NCBI RefSeq assembly: GCF_003387475.1
Contig: NZ_QUNO01000019.1
Span: 1-64,000 of the forward strand
Direction: 5' to 3'
From: Kutzneria buriramensis
GTDB taxonomy: Bacteria > Actinomycetota > Actinomycetes > Mycobacteriales > Pseudonocardiaceae
Length of the DNA: 64,000 nt
The notes under the pieces are model-generated. The model was not told the origin of the DNA, made no database searches, and saw only the letters and a list, made by a program, of their open reading frames with translations. The translations under genes were made by a program, and so were the position numbers. Positions 8,937 through 17,429 of this stretch are shown here, in pieces. Position 1 is the stretch's first letter, and each line of letters begins with the position of its first letter.

Positions 8937-8948
8937 GGAACCGGTTCC
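8937..8948. promoter_or_regulatory. Perfect 12-bp palindrome upstream of the DUF11 gene
   Basis: GGAACCGGTTCC lies 64 bases upstream of the start at 8873, in the 264-bp gap that otherwise shows no gene or stem-loop. It could be a regulator site, but a 12-bp GC-rich palindrome can occur by chance. Confidence 0.25.
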
Positions 8949-9137
8949 GGGTCGGGCAATGAGGGTCGCCGGGACGCCGTCGCCCGCTGGCCTGATTGCG
9001 TAAGGGCAGGCGTGGATAGGGAGACTCTGGGCACGAGTGCATGCCGCACCCCTGGGCGGAACGGGTCATCCGATGGGCCGAACGGTTTGCTGGTCGGCTT
9101 TGTGAACTCAAATGGATTAGGTCTGCCCGAAAATCGG

Positions 9138-9926
9138 TCACATTGGTGGAACGAGAGTGAAGTAGCGATCGAGCACCGCGCGGGTTCCCACCACACCGAG
9201 AAGTTCGTCCGGGCCGATCCGGTGCCAGAGGAACAGCATCAGGTCCGATGCCGTGCCGACCAGTTCGACGTGGCGGGGCTCGGTGCGGTCGATGAGGCGG
9301 ACTGTGTCGCCGTCGAACTGCACCGTCCAGATGTCCGCGCCGTCGGTCCGGCGGAAGCGGATCCGCTCACCCAGTCCGGGCGGGGCCTGCGTGCGGGCTC
9401 GCCGAAACGGCGCCATGACCGTGAAGTTCTGCTCGATGGCGTCCGCGGCGAGGTCGCCGTCGACCGGCTGGGCCGCTTCGAGCGCGTTCTCGGCGTCCCA
9501 GCGGTGGACGGCCGCCTCGATGGTCTGCATCCGTGCCCAGAATCCGACGGTCTGCTCCCACGACCACGTCCACACCGGCTCCTCCGGGTCGCGGCCGCCG
9601 AACAGCGATTCGAGCGTCGCCGCTCCTTCCGCGAACCAGTCGATCAAGCTCGTCGGCACCGGTTCCCGATTCGGCGCCTGCTCCGGCACGGGCCAACCGC
9701 GCGTGTCCCCCGGGAGGCCGAGGAGGGTGCGGTCGCTCGGGTCCGGCGGTGTGGTGAGCCGCTGCCCGATGATGTGGATCACGTATCGGTGCACGCAGCC
9801 CAGGTGCACCAGCAGGTCCGACATCGACCAGCCGGGGCAGGACGGGACCAGGGGAGCGTCGGCCGCCCGGCGCATCGCGTCCTCGAGGGCCGTGATCTCA
9901 CGCCGAAAGTGGGGGACGTAGTCCAT
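9138..9926 (-). CDS. Maleylpyruvate isomerase family (mycothiol-dependent, DinB-like) protein
   Basis: The 262-aa protein carries the MDMPI N-terminal four-helix domain at residues 5-150. A 'CPGWSMSDLLVHLGCVHRY' segment supplies the conserved histidine of the metal site. A short MDMPI C-terminal beta domain follows (RRTDGADIWTVQFDGDTVRLI). Family members use mycothiol, the actinobacterial thiol, for isomerisation or conjugation of small molecules, but most paralogs, probably this one included, have no assigned substrate. The ATG at 9926 is clear. The DUF3626 gene ends 24 bases upstream on the same strand, so the two may be co-transcribed. Confidence 0.8.
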   Translation of the reverse strand: MDYVPHFRREITALEDAMRRAADAPLVPSCPGWSMSDLLVHLGCVHRYVIHIIGQRLTTPPDPSDRTLLGLPGDTRGWPVPEQAPNREPVPTSLIDWFAEGAATLESLFGGRDPEEPVWTWSWEQTVGFWARMQTIEAAVHRWDAENALEAAQPVDGDLAADAIEQNFTVMAPFRRARTQAPPGLGERIRFRRTDGADIWTVQFDGDTVRLIDRTEPRHVELVGTASDLMLFLWHRIGPDELLGVVGTRAVLDRYFTLVPPM

Positions 9927-9950
9927 GGCGTCACTCTGCCAGTACGGCGC

Positions 9951-10805
9951 CTACCCGTTCGCCTCGGCGTGCTGCCCGAACCTGACCACGTAGTGCCAGA
10001 CCCGTTTGAGGGCCTGCTCGTCGTGGCGGCCGGTGCGAGACGCGTCGCCGATGACGCGCGGATCGAGGCGACCGTCGCGGGCGAGAGCGGTGCCGAGGCG
10101 CACGACTTCGTGCCCGCGGTACTCCGGGTGTCGCCGCAGCTCGTCCGTCGTCAGGGTGAACCCGCCGTGCCATTCGATCGGGCACGCCAAGCGCCTGGCC
10201 GCTGTCTCGGTGGAGGTGTCTCGGTAGCACGGGTCGAGGACCAGCGCCTCCACGTCACGGCCGAGGTCGAGCACGCCGTGCACGTGGGCCTCGATGTAGT
10301 CGTCGAGCCGGTCCCTGTCGTCCGCCTCCGCCATCGCGATCAGCGTCGACAGTCTCGACGCCACGCCGAAGCGCGCCGGCTCGAAGACGCTGTCCGGGTA
10401 GCAGAACGTGGAAGCGGCCAGGGTGTGACCGGCCAGGCGCAGATGGGCCGAGCCGAAGCGCGGCGAGCCGCCCACCGCGCGGCGACGGAAGTTGAGCGAT
10501 CCGTACTTCGGCCGTTCCGCCGCCGTCGCGTCGTCGTAGGCGCCGGCGAAGATCCGGCTCTCCCATCGCCAGCGGTCGCCGCCGGGGTGTGCGGTCAGAC
10601 CCCCATTGCTGGTACCGGTTTCGAACTGCGACCGGTAAACACCGTCGCGGGCCATCAGGTCCAGGATCGGCACGCCGGCCACGAGCCGATCGGGATGGAA
10701 ATGCAGCGTAACTCGCACCGACGGATTCACCGGTTCGCCTGTGGACAGCGACGTCACATGGGCGATGGCCCGTTCGGCCGGTTGCTGCATTCCCGCAGTA
10801 TCCAC
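9951..10805 (-). CDS. DUF3626 domain-containing protein
   Basis: The 284-aa protein matches DUF3626 over its whole length: HFHPDR near the N-terminus, GVYRSQFETGTSNGG, 'YGSLN' and a late WHGGFTLTTDELRRHPEYRG block. The first start is GTG at 10805; an in-frame ATG at 10790 is an alternative. There is no signal peptide or membrane segment. The family is common in actinomycetes and has no known biochemical role as far as I know. The conserved His, Asp and Arg residues hint at an enzyme or nucleotide-related fold, but that is only a guess. Probably co-transcribed with the MDMPI-type gene downstream. Confidence 0.75.
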   Translation of the reverse strand: MDTAGMQQPAERAIAHVTSLSTGEPVNPSVRVTLHFHPDRLVAGVPILDLMARDGVYRSQFETGTSNGGLTAHPGGDRWRWESRIFAGAYDDATAAERPKYGSLNFRRRAVGGSPRFGSAHLRLAGHTLAASTFCYPDSVFEPARFGVASRLSTLIAMAEADDRDRLDDYIEAHVHGVLDLGRDVEALVLDPCYRDTSTETAARRLACPIEWHGGFTLTTDELRRHPEYRGHEVVRLGTALARDGRLDPRVIGDASRTGRHDEQALKRVWHYVVRFGQHAEANG

Positions 10806-10911
10806 GATGTGGCGGTCCGTGCCGTGTTTCGTTCGCCGGTGTCGTGAACCTTTTCTGCTCGCACGGCGTAGTCACCCCCACGATCGCCGCGGGCCGAGTC
10901 TGGGGAGTGAT

Positions 10912-12051
10912 ATGACGGTCGCCAGCCAACCAAGCCTCGTGCTCGTCGGGAGGTATCGACTCGACGCCCCACTGGGGCAGCGAAGTGATGGTTGGTTCTG
11001 TCGGGCACACGACCTCGTCCAGGACGAAGCCGTCATGGTCAAGATGTTCAGGTCGACGGTGGACGAGCCGGCCGCGCGGGCGTTCGCCGCGCGGGCCAAG
11101 GCGCTGGTCGGCCTGCGGCACGACCATCTGATGACGCTGTCCGACGGGGGCATCGCCGACGGCCACCCCTACCTGGTGCTGGAGACGGTCGAGGGGTTCG
11201 AACTGCTCGACGCCAAGCCCGGACGGCCGTTGTCCGCACCGGACACCGCCGTTCTCGGCGCCGGGCTGGCGGATGCGTTGGCCCACATGCACGAGAAGGG
11301 CGTCGTCCACGGCGATCTGACGCCGGCCAGCGTGGTGACCGACGCGAACGGCCAGCGCCGTCTGGTGGGCTTCGGATTCGGCCGCGACCAGGACGGCGAG
11401 GCCCCGGCCGACGTTCGCGCGCTGGGGCTCGTGCTGGCGCGGTGCGTGGATCCGATCCCGGGGCCGCTGGCCCGGGTGCTGTCCGCGATGACGAGTGCGA
11501 ACCCGGCGCGACGTCCCAGCGCGGCCGAATGCGCTCGATCGCTCCGGCGGGTGGCGCACACGCTGGAATCCGGACGGTGGTCGCCGACGGCGGCGGTGCC
11601 CCGCGGCTGGGTGGCCGGGCTTGCCGCCGCCGGCGTGCTGGTGACCGGCGCGGTGGTCGCGTTCGGTCCCATGCGCATGTCCCAAGAGGCCGAGCCGCCG
11701 GTGGCCGTGGCCGTGCCGACGATGACGTCGCAGCTCCCGCCGCCCGACACGACCACCACCGCGATACCTGCGCAGCCTCCGTCCTATCCGCCGTCGGCGC
11801 CGAGCCATTCCTCGACCACGAGGCGTCCGCCGACAACGAGCGCGCGCCCCACCGCGCGCCCGAATCCGCCGATAGCCACGCAACCGACCACCACCAGCCC
11901 CGATCCGACCACGTTCAGCGCCGATCCCACGACCACGGCCCCGACGACCACGGACGATGCGCCCCCCGGCCTGGAGAAGAAGCCGTTCCACCTGCCGCCC
12001 GGGTTGCTCAAGAAGCTGCTCTGGTGGGAATGGGACGGCTGGGGCTGGTGA
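10912..12051 (+). CDS. Membrane-anchored protein kinase homolog, probable pseudokinase
   Basis: The 379-aa protein (ATG 10912, GGGGAG 6-8 bases upstream) has a kinase-like domain (1-220), one membrane segment (about 227-248, WVAGLAAAGVLVTGAVVAF) and a Pro/Thr/Ser-rich external tail with TTTT and PTT runs, the PknB-type layout. Key residues are altered. The glycine loop is degenerate (LGQRSDGWFC). Lys44 (VMVK) is kept. HRDLKPxN reads HGDLTPAS (133-140), losing the Arg, Lys and metal-binding Asn. DFG reads GFG (153-155), losing the Mg-binding Asp. The activation segment is very short. It is therefore probably a pseudokinase that scaffolds or senses through the tail. There are no obvious operon partners. 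Confidence 0.8.
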   Translation: MTVASQPSLVLVGRYRLDAPLGQRSDGWFCRAHDLVQDEAVMVKMFRSTVDEPAARAFAARAKALVGLRHDHLMTLSDGGIADGHPYLVLETVEGFELLDAKPGRPLSAPDTAVLGAGLADALAHMHEKGVVHGDLTPASVVTDANGQRRLVGFGFGRDQDGEAPADVRALGLVLARCVDPIPGPLARVLSAMTSANPARRPSAAECARSLRRVAHTLESGRWSPTAAVPRGWVAGLAAAGVLVTGAVVAFGPMRMSQEAEPPVAVAVPTMTSQLPPPDTTTTAIPAQPPSYPPSAPSHSSTTRRPPTTSARPTARPNPPIATQPTTTSPDPTTFSADPTTTAPTTTDDAPPGLEKKPFHLPPGLLKKLLWWEWDGWGW

Positions 12052-12069
12052 TCCGTCCGTGAGAACCGC

Positions 12070-12957
12070 TCAGGACAGTGCCGCGGGCCATTCCCACTGG
12101 ATCCCCAGCACCCCGGCGGTCATGTCGGCCGCCGTGAGATGCACGGAGTGATGGCCGCTCAGCCGCAGGTCGGTGAGGCGGTGGCTCTCGGCGTACAGGT
12201 CGGCCCGGAGGTAGCCGTTGACGTGGCTGGGCAGCGCCATCGGGTGGAAACGCACCTCCAGCAGGTAGTTGCCCTCCATCCGGCGGAACCCGTGCGCGAA
12301 GTCCGACCGGGCCTCGGCGGTCGGGTCGGCGAGCTCGACCTCGAAGATCCACGTCTCGCCGAGCCGCAGCGGCTGCCCGAACAGCAGCTCCGCCACCATG
12401 ACGTGGCCCTCGCGGTGGCGCAGGAGCCGGCCGGTGTGGCAGTTGCGGGTCGGGCGGACGGTGACCCGGTCGATGTCGCCGGTGGGCACGCCGAAGTACC
12501 GCACCAGTAGCCGCTCCACCCCGTCCTTACGCGCCCGGACCAGGCTGCGAATCGTCACGAGCGACGGGCAACGGTGCTCGTCGACGGTGACGATGTGCTC
12601 GGTGGTGAGGGTGTCCAGCTCCCACGCGCGCGAACCGGGCAGCTGGTCCAGGAGCTCGCTGATCGGGCCGCTGGACTCGTCGATGCCCTGCCGCGGCAGG
12701 AAGGGCGTGGCGGTGCGGCCGGCCAGCAGGTCGGTGAGCGTGCGGCTGGGCAGCCCCAGGATCTCCTCCAGGGCGCCGATCGCCCGCAGCGAGTTGGCCT
12801 GCTGCGGCCACGCCCGCCCGTGCTGCCAGTCGCTGAGGCTCGCGATGCCGACCTGGATGCCCCGTTCGGCCAGCCGGGCGCGCAACCGCTGCAACGGCAG
12901 TCCCCGCTGCCGGATCGCGTCGCGCAACACCACGTGGAACGGTCCGGACATCGCCAT
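12070..12957 (-). CDS. XRE-type helix-turn-helix regulator
   Basis: The 295-aa protein has an N-terminal lambda-repressor-like HTH (about residues 8-70: LRDAIRQRGLPLQRLRARL, 'VGIASLSDWQHGRAWPQ'). A longer C-terminal sensor-like region follows, with conserved Trp/Arg/His and a jelly-roll-like feel (EGNYLLEVRFHPMALPSHV). ATG at 12957, or the second ATG two codons later. It diverges from the GH92 mannosidase. Two palindromes with the same half-site CCGAA lie between them, so it probably controls itself and that enzyme. The effector is unknown. Its end is 18 bases from the convergent end of the pseudokinase gene. Confidence 0.8.
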   Translation of the reverse strand: MAMSGPFHVVLRDAIRQRGLPLQRLRARLAERGIQVGIASLSDWQHGRAWPQQANSLRAIGALEEILGLPSRTLTDLLAGRTATPFLPRQGIDESSGPISELLDQLPGSRAWELDTLTTEHIVTVDEHRCPSLVTIRSLVRARKDGVERLLVRYFGVPTGDIDRVTVRPTRNCHTGRLLRHREGHVMVAELLFGQPLRLGETWIFEVELADPTAEARSDFAHGFRRMEGNYLLEVRFHPMALPSHVNGYLRADLYAESHRLTDLRLSGHHSVHLTAADMTAGVLGIQWEWPAALS

Positions 12958-12963
12958 CCCTCG

Positions 12964-13030
12964 CCGAATTCGGACAACCCTAGCGCCGCCGCGCCGCCGG
13001 GCACAGCCGCCCGGGCCGAAATTTCGGCCC
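12964..13030. promoter_or_regulatory. Two CCGAA-type palindromes between XRE regulator and GH92
   Basis: An 18-bp perfect palindrome, GGGCCGAAATTTCGGCCC, spans 13013-13030, and a 10-bp one, CCGAATTCGG, spans 12964-12973 just upstream of the XRE start. Both contain the half-site CCGAA. They lie in the 204-bp divergent intergenic region and are the best candidates for XRE operators. A chance 18-bp palindrome in so short a region is unlikely (about 4^-9 per position). Confidence 0.6.
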
Positions 13031-13161
13031 TGTCGCAGCGCCCGGGCCGGTGCCGATGCTCGGTGACGGCAACGTTGTCAGGCTCCCCGCCCAGCCGCCG
13101 CACTGAGCGTCCCTGCCCCCGGCCGGCTCGGTTCGCCCGGCCGTGATGACGAGGAGATGTC

Positions 13162-15999
13162 ATGGACTTCGCCCGATTCCGACGGCGCGCTCGCGCCGCG
13201 TTGTCGATCTCACTGGCGGCCGGTGTCGCACTGGCGGCAGCCGGCGTCGCCACGCCGGCTGCCGCCGCGGCGGTCAGCGACCCGGCCGGCGCCGTGAACA
13301 CCCTCATCGGCGCCAGCAACAGCGGCGAGACCTTCCCCGGCGCCGACACGCCGTTCGGCATGGTGCAGTGGAGCCCGGAGAACACCGCGGGCAACCAGAC
13401 CCGCACCCCGCAGCCCGGCGGCTACGACTACGGCGTGACCCGGGTGCGCAGCTTCAGCCTCACCCACATGTCCGGCACCGGCTGCGCGGGCGGCTCCGGC
13501 GACATCCCGATCCTGCCGTTCCCGGGGACGGTGTCCTCGTCGCCGAGCTCGGATCGCAGCGACGCCACCTACGCCAGCGGCTTCTCCCACGCCAACGAGA
13601 CCGGCACCGCCGGCTACTACCGGGTCGGCCTCGACTCCGGCGTCAACGTCGAACTCTCCGCGACCGCCCGCAGCGGCGCCGGACGCTTCACCTACCCCGC
13701 CGGGAAAACCGCCTCGCTGCTGGTCCGCACCTCCAACTCGGAGGTCGGCAGCAGCGCCGCCCAGACCACCATCGACGCCGGCAATCGTGTGATCAGCGGA
13801 TCGGTCACGAGCGGGAACTTCTGCGGTTACATCAACAACGTCGATCGGCGCAGCTACTACACGCTGTACTTCTATGCCGCCTTCGACAAGCCGTTCAGCG
13901 CCACCGGAACCTGGCAGGACGGCACCCGCACGGCGGGCGGCACCAGCGTCAGCGGCGCAACCACCTACGGCACGGACGGCTGGCCGGTCGCCGGCAAGGG
14001 TTCCGGCGGCTACGTCACGTTCGACACCAGCCAGGGCCAGACCGTGAGCATGCGGGTCGGCATCTCCTACGTCAGCCTCGCCAACGCCAAGGCCAACGTC
14101 GACACCGAGAATCCGGCCGGGACCTCCTTCGACACCGTGCGGCAACAGGCCCACGACGCGTGGAACACGGAGCTGAGCCGGATCGAGATCACCGGCGGCA
14201 GCGCGGCCCAGCAGACGACCTTCTACTCCGCCCTCTACCACTCCCTGTTGCACCCCAACGTGTTCAGCGACACCAACGGCCAGTACACGGGCATGGACGA
14301 GAAGGTGCACACGGTCTCCGGCGCACAACACGCGCAGTACGCCAACTTCTCGGGCTGGGACGTGTATCGCGACCAGGTTCAGCTGGTTACCCTGCTGCGA
14401 CCCGACATCGGCTCGGACATCGCCCAGTCGCTCTACAACCAGGCCAGCCAGAACAACGGCATCTGGGACCGCTGGACCCACAACCAGGGCGGTACCCACG
14501 TCATGACCGGCGACCCCGGGCACGCCGCGGTGTCGAGCATCTACGCCTTCGGCGGCACGAACTTCGACGCGTCAGGGGCACTGTCCTCCATGGTGCACGC
14601 CGCCACCACCGTGACCGCCGCCGACCAGAGCGACGACGGCTGGAACGTGATGGTCGTCGGCGAGCGGCCGTCGTTGGACAAGTACCTGTCGATCGGCTAC
14701 GTCCCGTCGGACGGGCACGCCTGGGGTGGCGCGGGGGAGACCCTCGAGGACGTGTCCGCCGACTTCGGCATCTCCCAGCTGGCGCAACGGCTCGGCAACC
14801 CGAGCGTCGGCGACCAGTTCCTGGCGCGGGCCCAGAACTGGAAGAACGTCTTCAACCCGGCCACCGGCTACATCCAGCAGCGCGACTCGTCGGGAGCCTG
14901 GCAGCCCTTCGACCCGGCCAGCGACGACGGTTTCGCCGAGGGCACCGCCGCCCAGTACACTTGGATGGTTCCCTTCAACGCCAAGGGTCTGTTCACCAAG
15001 GTGGGCGGCAGCACCGCGGCCGCCGGCCGGCTGGACGGCTTCTTCCACAACGCCGACGGCAGCTGGGCACTGTCCAGTTCGGACGGTACGCACTCGGACC
15101 TGAGCAACGAGCCGTCGATCGGCACGCCGTGGCTGTACGACTTCGCCGGCCAGCCGTACAAGACCCAGCTGACGGTGCGTCAGGTCGTCAACACCCTGTG
15201 GACCACCGGCCCGGGAGGCATTCCCGGCCAGGACGACCTCGGGGCGATGTCGTCGTGGTACGTCTTCGCGGCCATCGGTGTGTACCCGCTGGCCCCGGGC
15301 CGGGCCGACCTGCTGCTGGCCAGCCCGCTGTTCAGCCAGGTCGTGGTGCACCGCGGCAACGGCGTCACGCTCACCCTCAACGCCACCGGCGCCGCGACCG
15401 GCGCCCCGTACATCCAGAGCCTGCGGCTCAACGGAACCACCTCGACGAAGCCCTGGCTGCCCGAGTCGGTGGTCAGCAGCGGCGGGACCGTCGACATGAC
15501 GCTCGGCACGGCCGCCAACACCTCGTGGGGCAGCGCGGCGGCCGACGCCCCGCCGTCGTTCGACACCGGCTCGACGTCGGCGACCGACGTGGCCCTGAAC
15601 AAGCCCGCCACCGCCGACTCCTCGTGCAACAGCAACGAGGGCCCGGCCAAGGCCGTCAACGGCAGCGTGTCCGGCGGCACCAGCGACAAGTGGTGTTCGA
15701 CCGGCGCGACCAAGTGGTGGCAGGTCGACCTCGGCGGCGCCGTCCCCGTCAAGACCGTCACCGTCCAGCACGCCGGCGCCGGCGGGGAAAGCACCAGCTG
15801 GAACACCCGTGACTACGACGTTCAGGCGTCCAGCGACGGCACGTCGTGGACGACCATCGTCCAGGCGCGGGGGAACACCGCCAACGTCACCACGCACTCG
15901 GTGAACGTCACCGCCCGATTCCTCCGACTGAACGTGCTGACGCCCGAGCAGGGCAGCGGCGGTGCCGCCCGCATCTACGAGTTCGAGGCCTACAGCTGA
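13162..15999 (+). CDS. Secreted GH92 alpha-mannosidase with C-terminal F5/8 type C domain
   Basis: The 945-aa protein has a signal peptide ending near AAAA (residue 37). It then shows GH92 hallmarks: NTLIGASNSGETFPGADTPFG, 'TGCAGGSGDIP', a GGAGETLEDVSADFGI block, and GIPGQDDLGAMSSWY, which carries the paired Asp thought to act as general base in this calcium-dependent exo-mannosidase family. Most members cut alpha-1,2-mannose, but linkage cannot be told from sequence. The last 140 residues form a discoidin/CBM32-like domain (DVALNKPATADSSCNSN; KWWQVDLGG). GAGGAG precedes the ATG. It is exported to trim mannans or fungal and yeast glycoproteins and is probably regulated by the divergent XRE protein. 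Confidence 0.93.
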   Translation: MDFARFRRRARAALSISLAAGVALAAAGVATPAAAAAVSDPAGAVNTLIGASNSGETFPGADTPFGMVQWSPENTAGNQTRTPQPGGYDYGVTRVRSFSLTHMSGTGCAGGSGDIPILPFPGTVSSSPSSDRSDATYASGFSHANETGTAGYYRVGLDSGVNVELSATARSGAGRFTYPAGKTASLLVRTSNSEVGSSAAQTTIDAGNRVISGSVTSGNFCGYINNVDRRSYYTLYFYAAFDKPFSATGTWQDGTRTAGGTSVSGATTYGTDGWPVAGKGSGGYVTFDTSQGQTVSMRVGISYVSLANAKANVDTENPAGTSFDTVRQQAHDAWNTELSRIEITGGSAAQQTTFYSALYHSLLHPNVFSDTNGQYTGMDEKVHTVSGAQHAQYANFSGWDVYRDQVQLVTLLRPDIGSDIAQSLYNQASQNNGIWDRWTHNQGGTHVMTGDPGHAAVSSIYAFGGTNFDASGALSSMVHAATTVTAADQSDDGWNVMVVGERPSLDKYLSIGYVPSDGHAWGGAGETLEDVSADFGISQLAQRLGNPSVGDQFLARAQNWKNVFNPATGYIQQRDSSGAWQPFDPASDDGFAEGTAAQYTWMVPFNAKGLFTKVGGSTAAAGRLDGFFHNADGSWALSSSDGTHSDLSNEPSIGTPWLYDFAGQPYKTQLTVRQVVNTLWTTGPGGIPGQDDLGAMSSWYVFAAIGVYPLAPGRADLLLASPLFSQVVVHRGNGVTLTLNATGAATGAPYIQSLRLNGTTSTKPWLPESVVSSGGTVDMTLGTAANTSWGSAAADAPPSFDTGSTSATDVALNKPATADSSCNSNEGPAKAVNGSVSGGTSDKWCSTGATKWWQVDLGGAVPVKTVTVQHAGAGGESTSWNTRDYDVQASSDGTSWTTIVQARGNTANVTTHSVNVTARFLRLNVLTPEQGSGGAARIYEFEAYS

Positions 16000-16003
16000 C
16001 CTC

Positions 16004-16040
16004 CAGCCCGCCGTGCGGTCCCGTGCCGCACGGCGGGCTG
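16004..16040 (+). terminator. Stem-loop terminator after GH92
   Basis: Perfect 15-bp stem CAGCCCGCCGTGCGG (16004-16018) / CCGCACGGCGGGCTG (16026-16040) with a 7-base loop, starting five bases after the stop codon. Confidence 0.8.
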
Positions 16041-16143
16041 CCGGCGTTTCGGAGTTGCGTTTGGCCTCGTCGTAGGACGGGAACTCGAGGATCTCCGCGA
16101 AGTGGTCGGCGTCATGGTGGTCGCGCCCGACCCGGATGTGGCC
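16041..16143 (-). pseudogene. Remnant of a small conserved protein
   Basis: Between the GH92 terminator and the SGNH gene the minus strand reads GHIRVGRDHHDADHFAEILE followed by FPSYDEAKRNSETP. This looks like the end of a small actinobacterial protein (the 'EFPSYEEAMRNS' type, close to monooxygenase-like dimeric barrels). No start or stop codon fits and both ends are cut, so it is a degraded fragment. The assignment rests on memory of the motif only. Confidence 0.45.
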
Positions 16144-16154
16144 TTTGGTCGATA

Positions 16155-16183
16155 TTGACCAGACATCGGAGCTTTCCTACGGT
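16155..16183 (+). promoter_or_regulatory. Possible promoter of the SGNH hydrolase gene
   Basis: TTGACC (16155-16160) and TACGGT (16178-16183) are separated by 17 bases, giving a predicted start near 16190, about 30 bases before the ATG. The -35 sits in a short inverted repeat TGGTC-N6-GACCA (16146-16161). The -10 is weak. Confidence 0.3.
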
Positions 16184-16220
16184 GGGGTGGCCGCCGCGCG
16201 AGCCAGAGGGGACGTGTGTG

Positions 16221-17429
16221 ATGTTCGGATCCGGGCTGCGCCGCAGCATGCTGGTGGCCGCGGCGGTCGCTGGTGTCGTGGCATTCGGTGGTCAGGCGAC
16301 CGCGTCGACGTCCTGGGTGACGGCGTGGGCTGCGGGTCAGCAGTCCACCACCACGCTGATCCCACCTCCGATGTTTGGTAACCAGACCCTCCGCCTGATC
16401 GTGCACTCGCGCGCCGACGGCAAGGCCGTGCGGATCCGGCTGTCCAACACCTTCGGGGACCGGCCGGTGACGTTCGGCCGGGCCACCGTGGGCCTGAGCG
16501 CGGGCGGTGGGGCCGTGGCGGCGGGCACGCTGCGCGCGATCACCTTCGGCCGGGCGGCTTCGGTCACGGTGCCGGTCGGCCACGAGGTGGCGAGCGACCC
16601 CGTGCCGCTGCGGGTGTCGGCCGGTGCGGATCTCGCGGTGAGTGTGTACCTGCCGACGGACACCGGCCCGGCGACCTACCACCGGGCGGCGTTCCAGACC
16701 AACTACGTGTCGACGGCCGGCGACCACACCGCCGATCCGACCGCCACGAGCTTCACCACGACGGCCGGGCACTGGTTCTTCCTGGACTCGGTCGCCGTCA
16801 CCGGCACCTCCGACGTCGGCACTGTGGTCGCCCTGGGCGACTCCATCACCGACGGTTCCGGATCCTCCGGCGGCAACCACCGTTGGCCCGACGTGCTGGC
16901 CGACCGCGTCGCCGCTACGCCGGGCGGCCACCTTTCCGTGGCGGACGAGGGGATCGCCGGCAACAAGGTGCTCACCGACGACCCGGTGAGCGGCCAGAGC
17001 GTGCTGCATCGCCTGGATCGCGACGTGCTGTCCCAGCCCGGCGTGCGGACGGTGATCATGCTGGAGGGCATCAACGACCTGCGCAGCACGACGCCGCCGG
17101 CCACGGCGGAGCAGATCATCGCCGGCTACCGGCAGGTCATCGCGCGGGTCCATGCCCGCGGCGCGCGAATTCTCGGCGCCACCATCACCTCGGTGGCCGG
17201 CAGCGCCCGCTACGACGCGAACATGGAACGTCAGCGCCAGGCCGTCAACGAGTGGATCCGGACGAGCGGCGCGTTCGACGGCGTGGTCGACTTCGCCACG
17301 GCCGTCGCCGATCCGGCGGATCCGCTGCGCCTGCGGCCGGCGTACGACAGCGGCGATCACCTCCATCCCGACAACGCCGGCTACCAGGCGATGGGCCGGG
17401 CCGTCGACCTCAAGCTGCTCAGCCGGTAG
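16221..17429 (+). CDS. Secreted SGNH/GDSL-family hydrolase
   Basis: The 402-aa protein (ATG with GAGGGGA 8 bases upstream) has a signal peptide ending near ATAS. An N-terminal beta-sandwich follows (about 35-190; VRIRLSNTFGDRPVTFGRATV), and then an SGNH domain. GDSITDG carries the nucleophile Ser, 'EGINDLR' is block III, and DHLHPDNAGYQAMG holds the catalytic Asp and His. Such two-domain proteins act as extracellular esterases or lipases, often on acetylated polysaccharides. It sits among secreted glycosidases, so de-esterification of plant or fungal polymers is reasonable, but the substrate cannot be read. Its end overlaps the convergent propeller gene by 11 bp. Confidence 0.88.
   Translation: MFGSGLRRSMLVAAAVAGVVAFGGQATASTSWVTAWAAGQQSTTTLIPPPMFGNQTLRLIVHSRADGKAVRIRLSNTFGDRPVTFGRATVGLSAGGGAVAAGTLRAITFGRAASVTVPVGHEVASDPVPLRVSAGADLAVSVYLPTDTGPATYHRAAFQTNYVSTAGDHTADPTATSFTTTAGHWFFLDSVAVTGTSDVGTVVALGDSITDGSGSSGGNHRWPDVLADRVAATPGGHLSVADEGIAGNKVLTDDPVSGQSVLHRLDRDVLSQPGVRTVIMLEGINDLRSTTPPATAEQIIAGYRQVIARVHARGARILGATITSVAGSARYDANMERQRQAVNEWIRTSGAFDGVVDFATAVADPADPLRLRPAYDSGDHLHPDNAGYQAMGRAVDLKLLSR

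Noticed and set aside
13143-15812. 889-codon frame overlapping GH92
   Set aside because: Arg-rich shadow in another frame of the GH92 gene, which has clear catalytic motifs.
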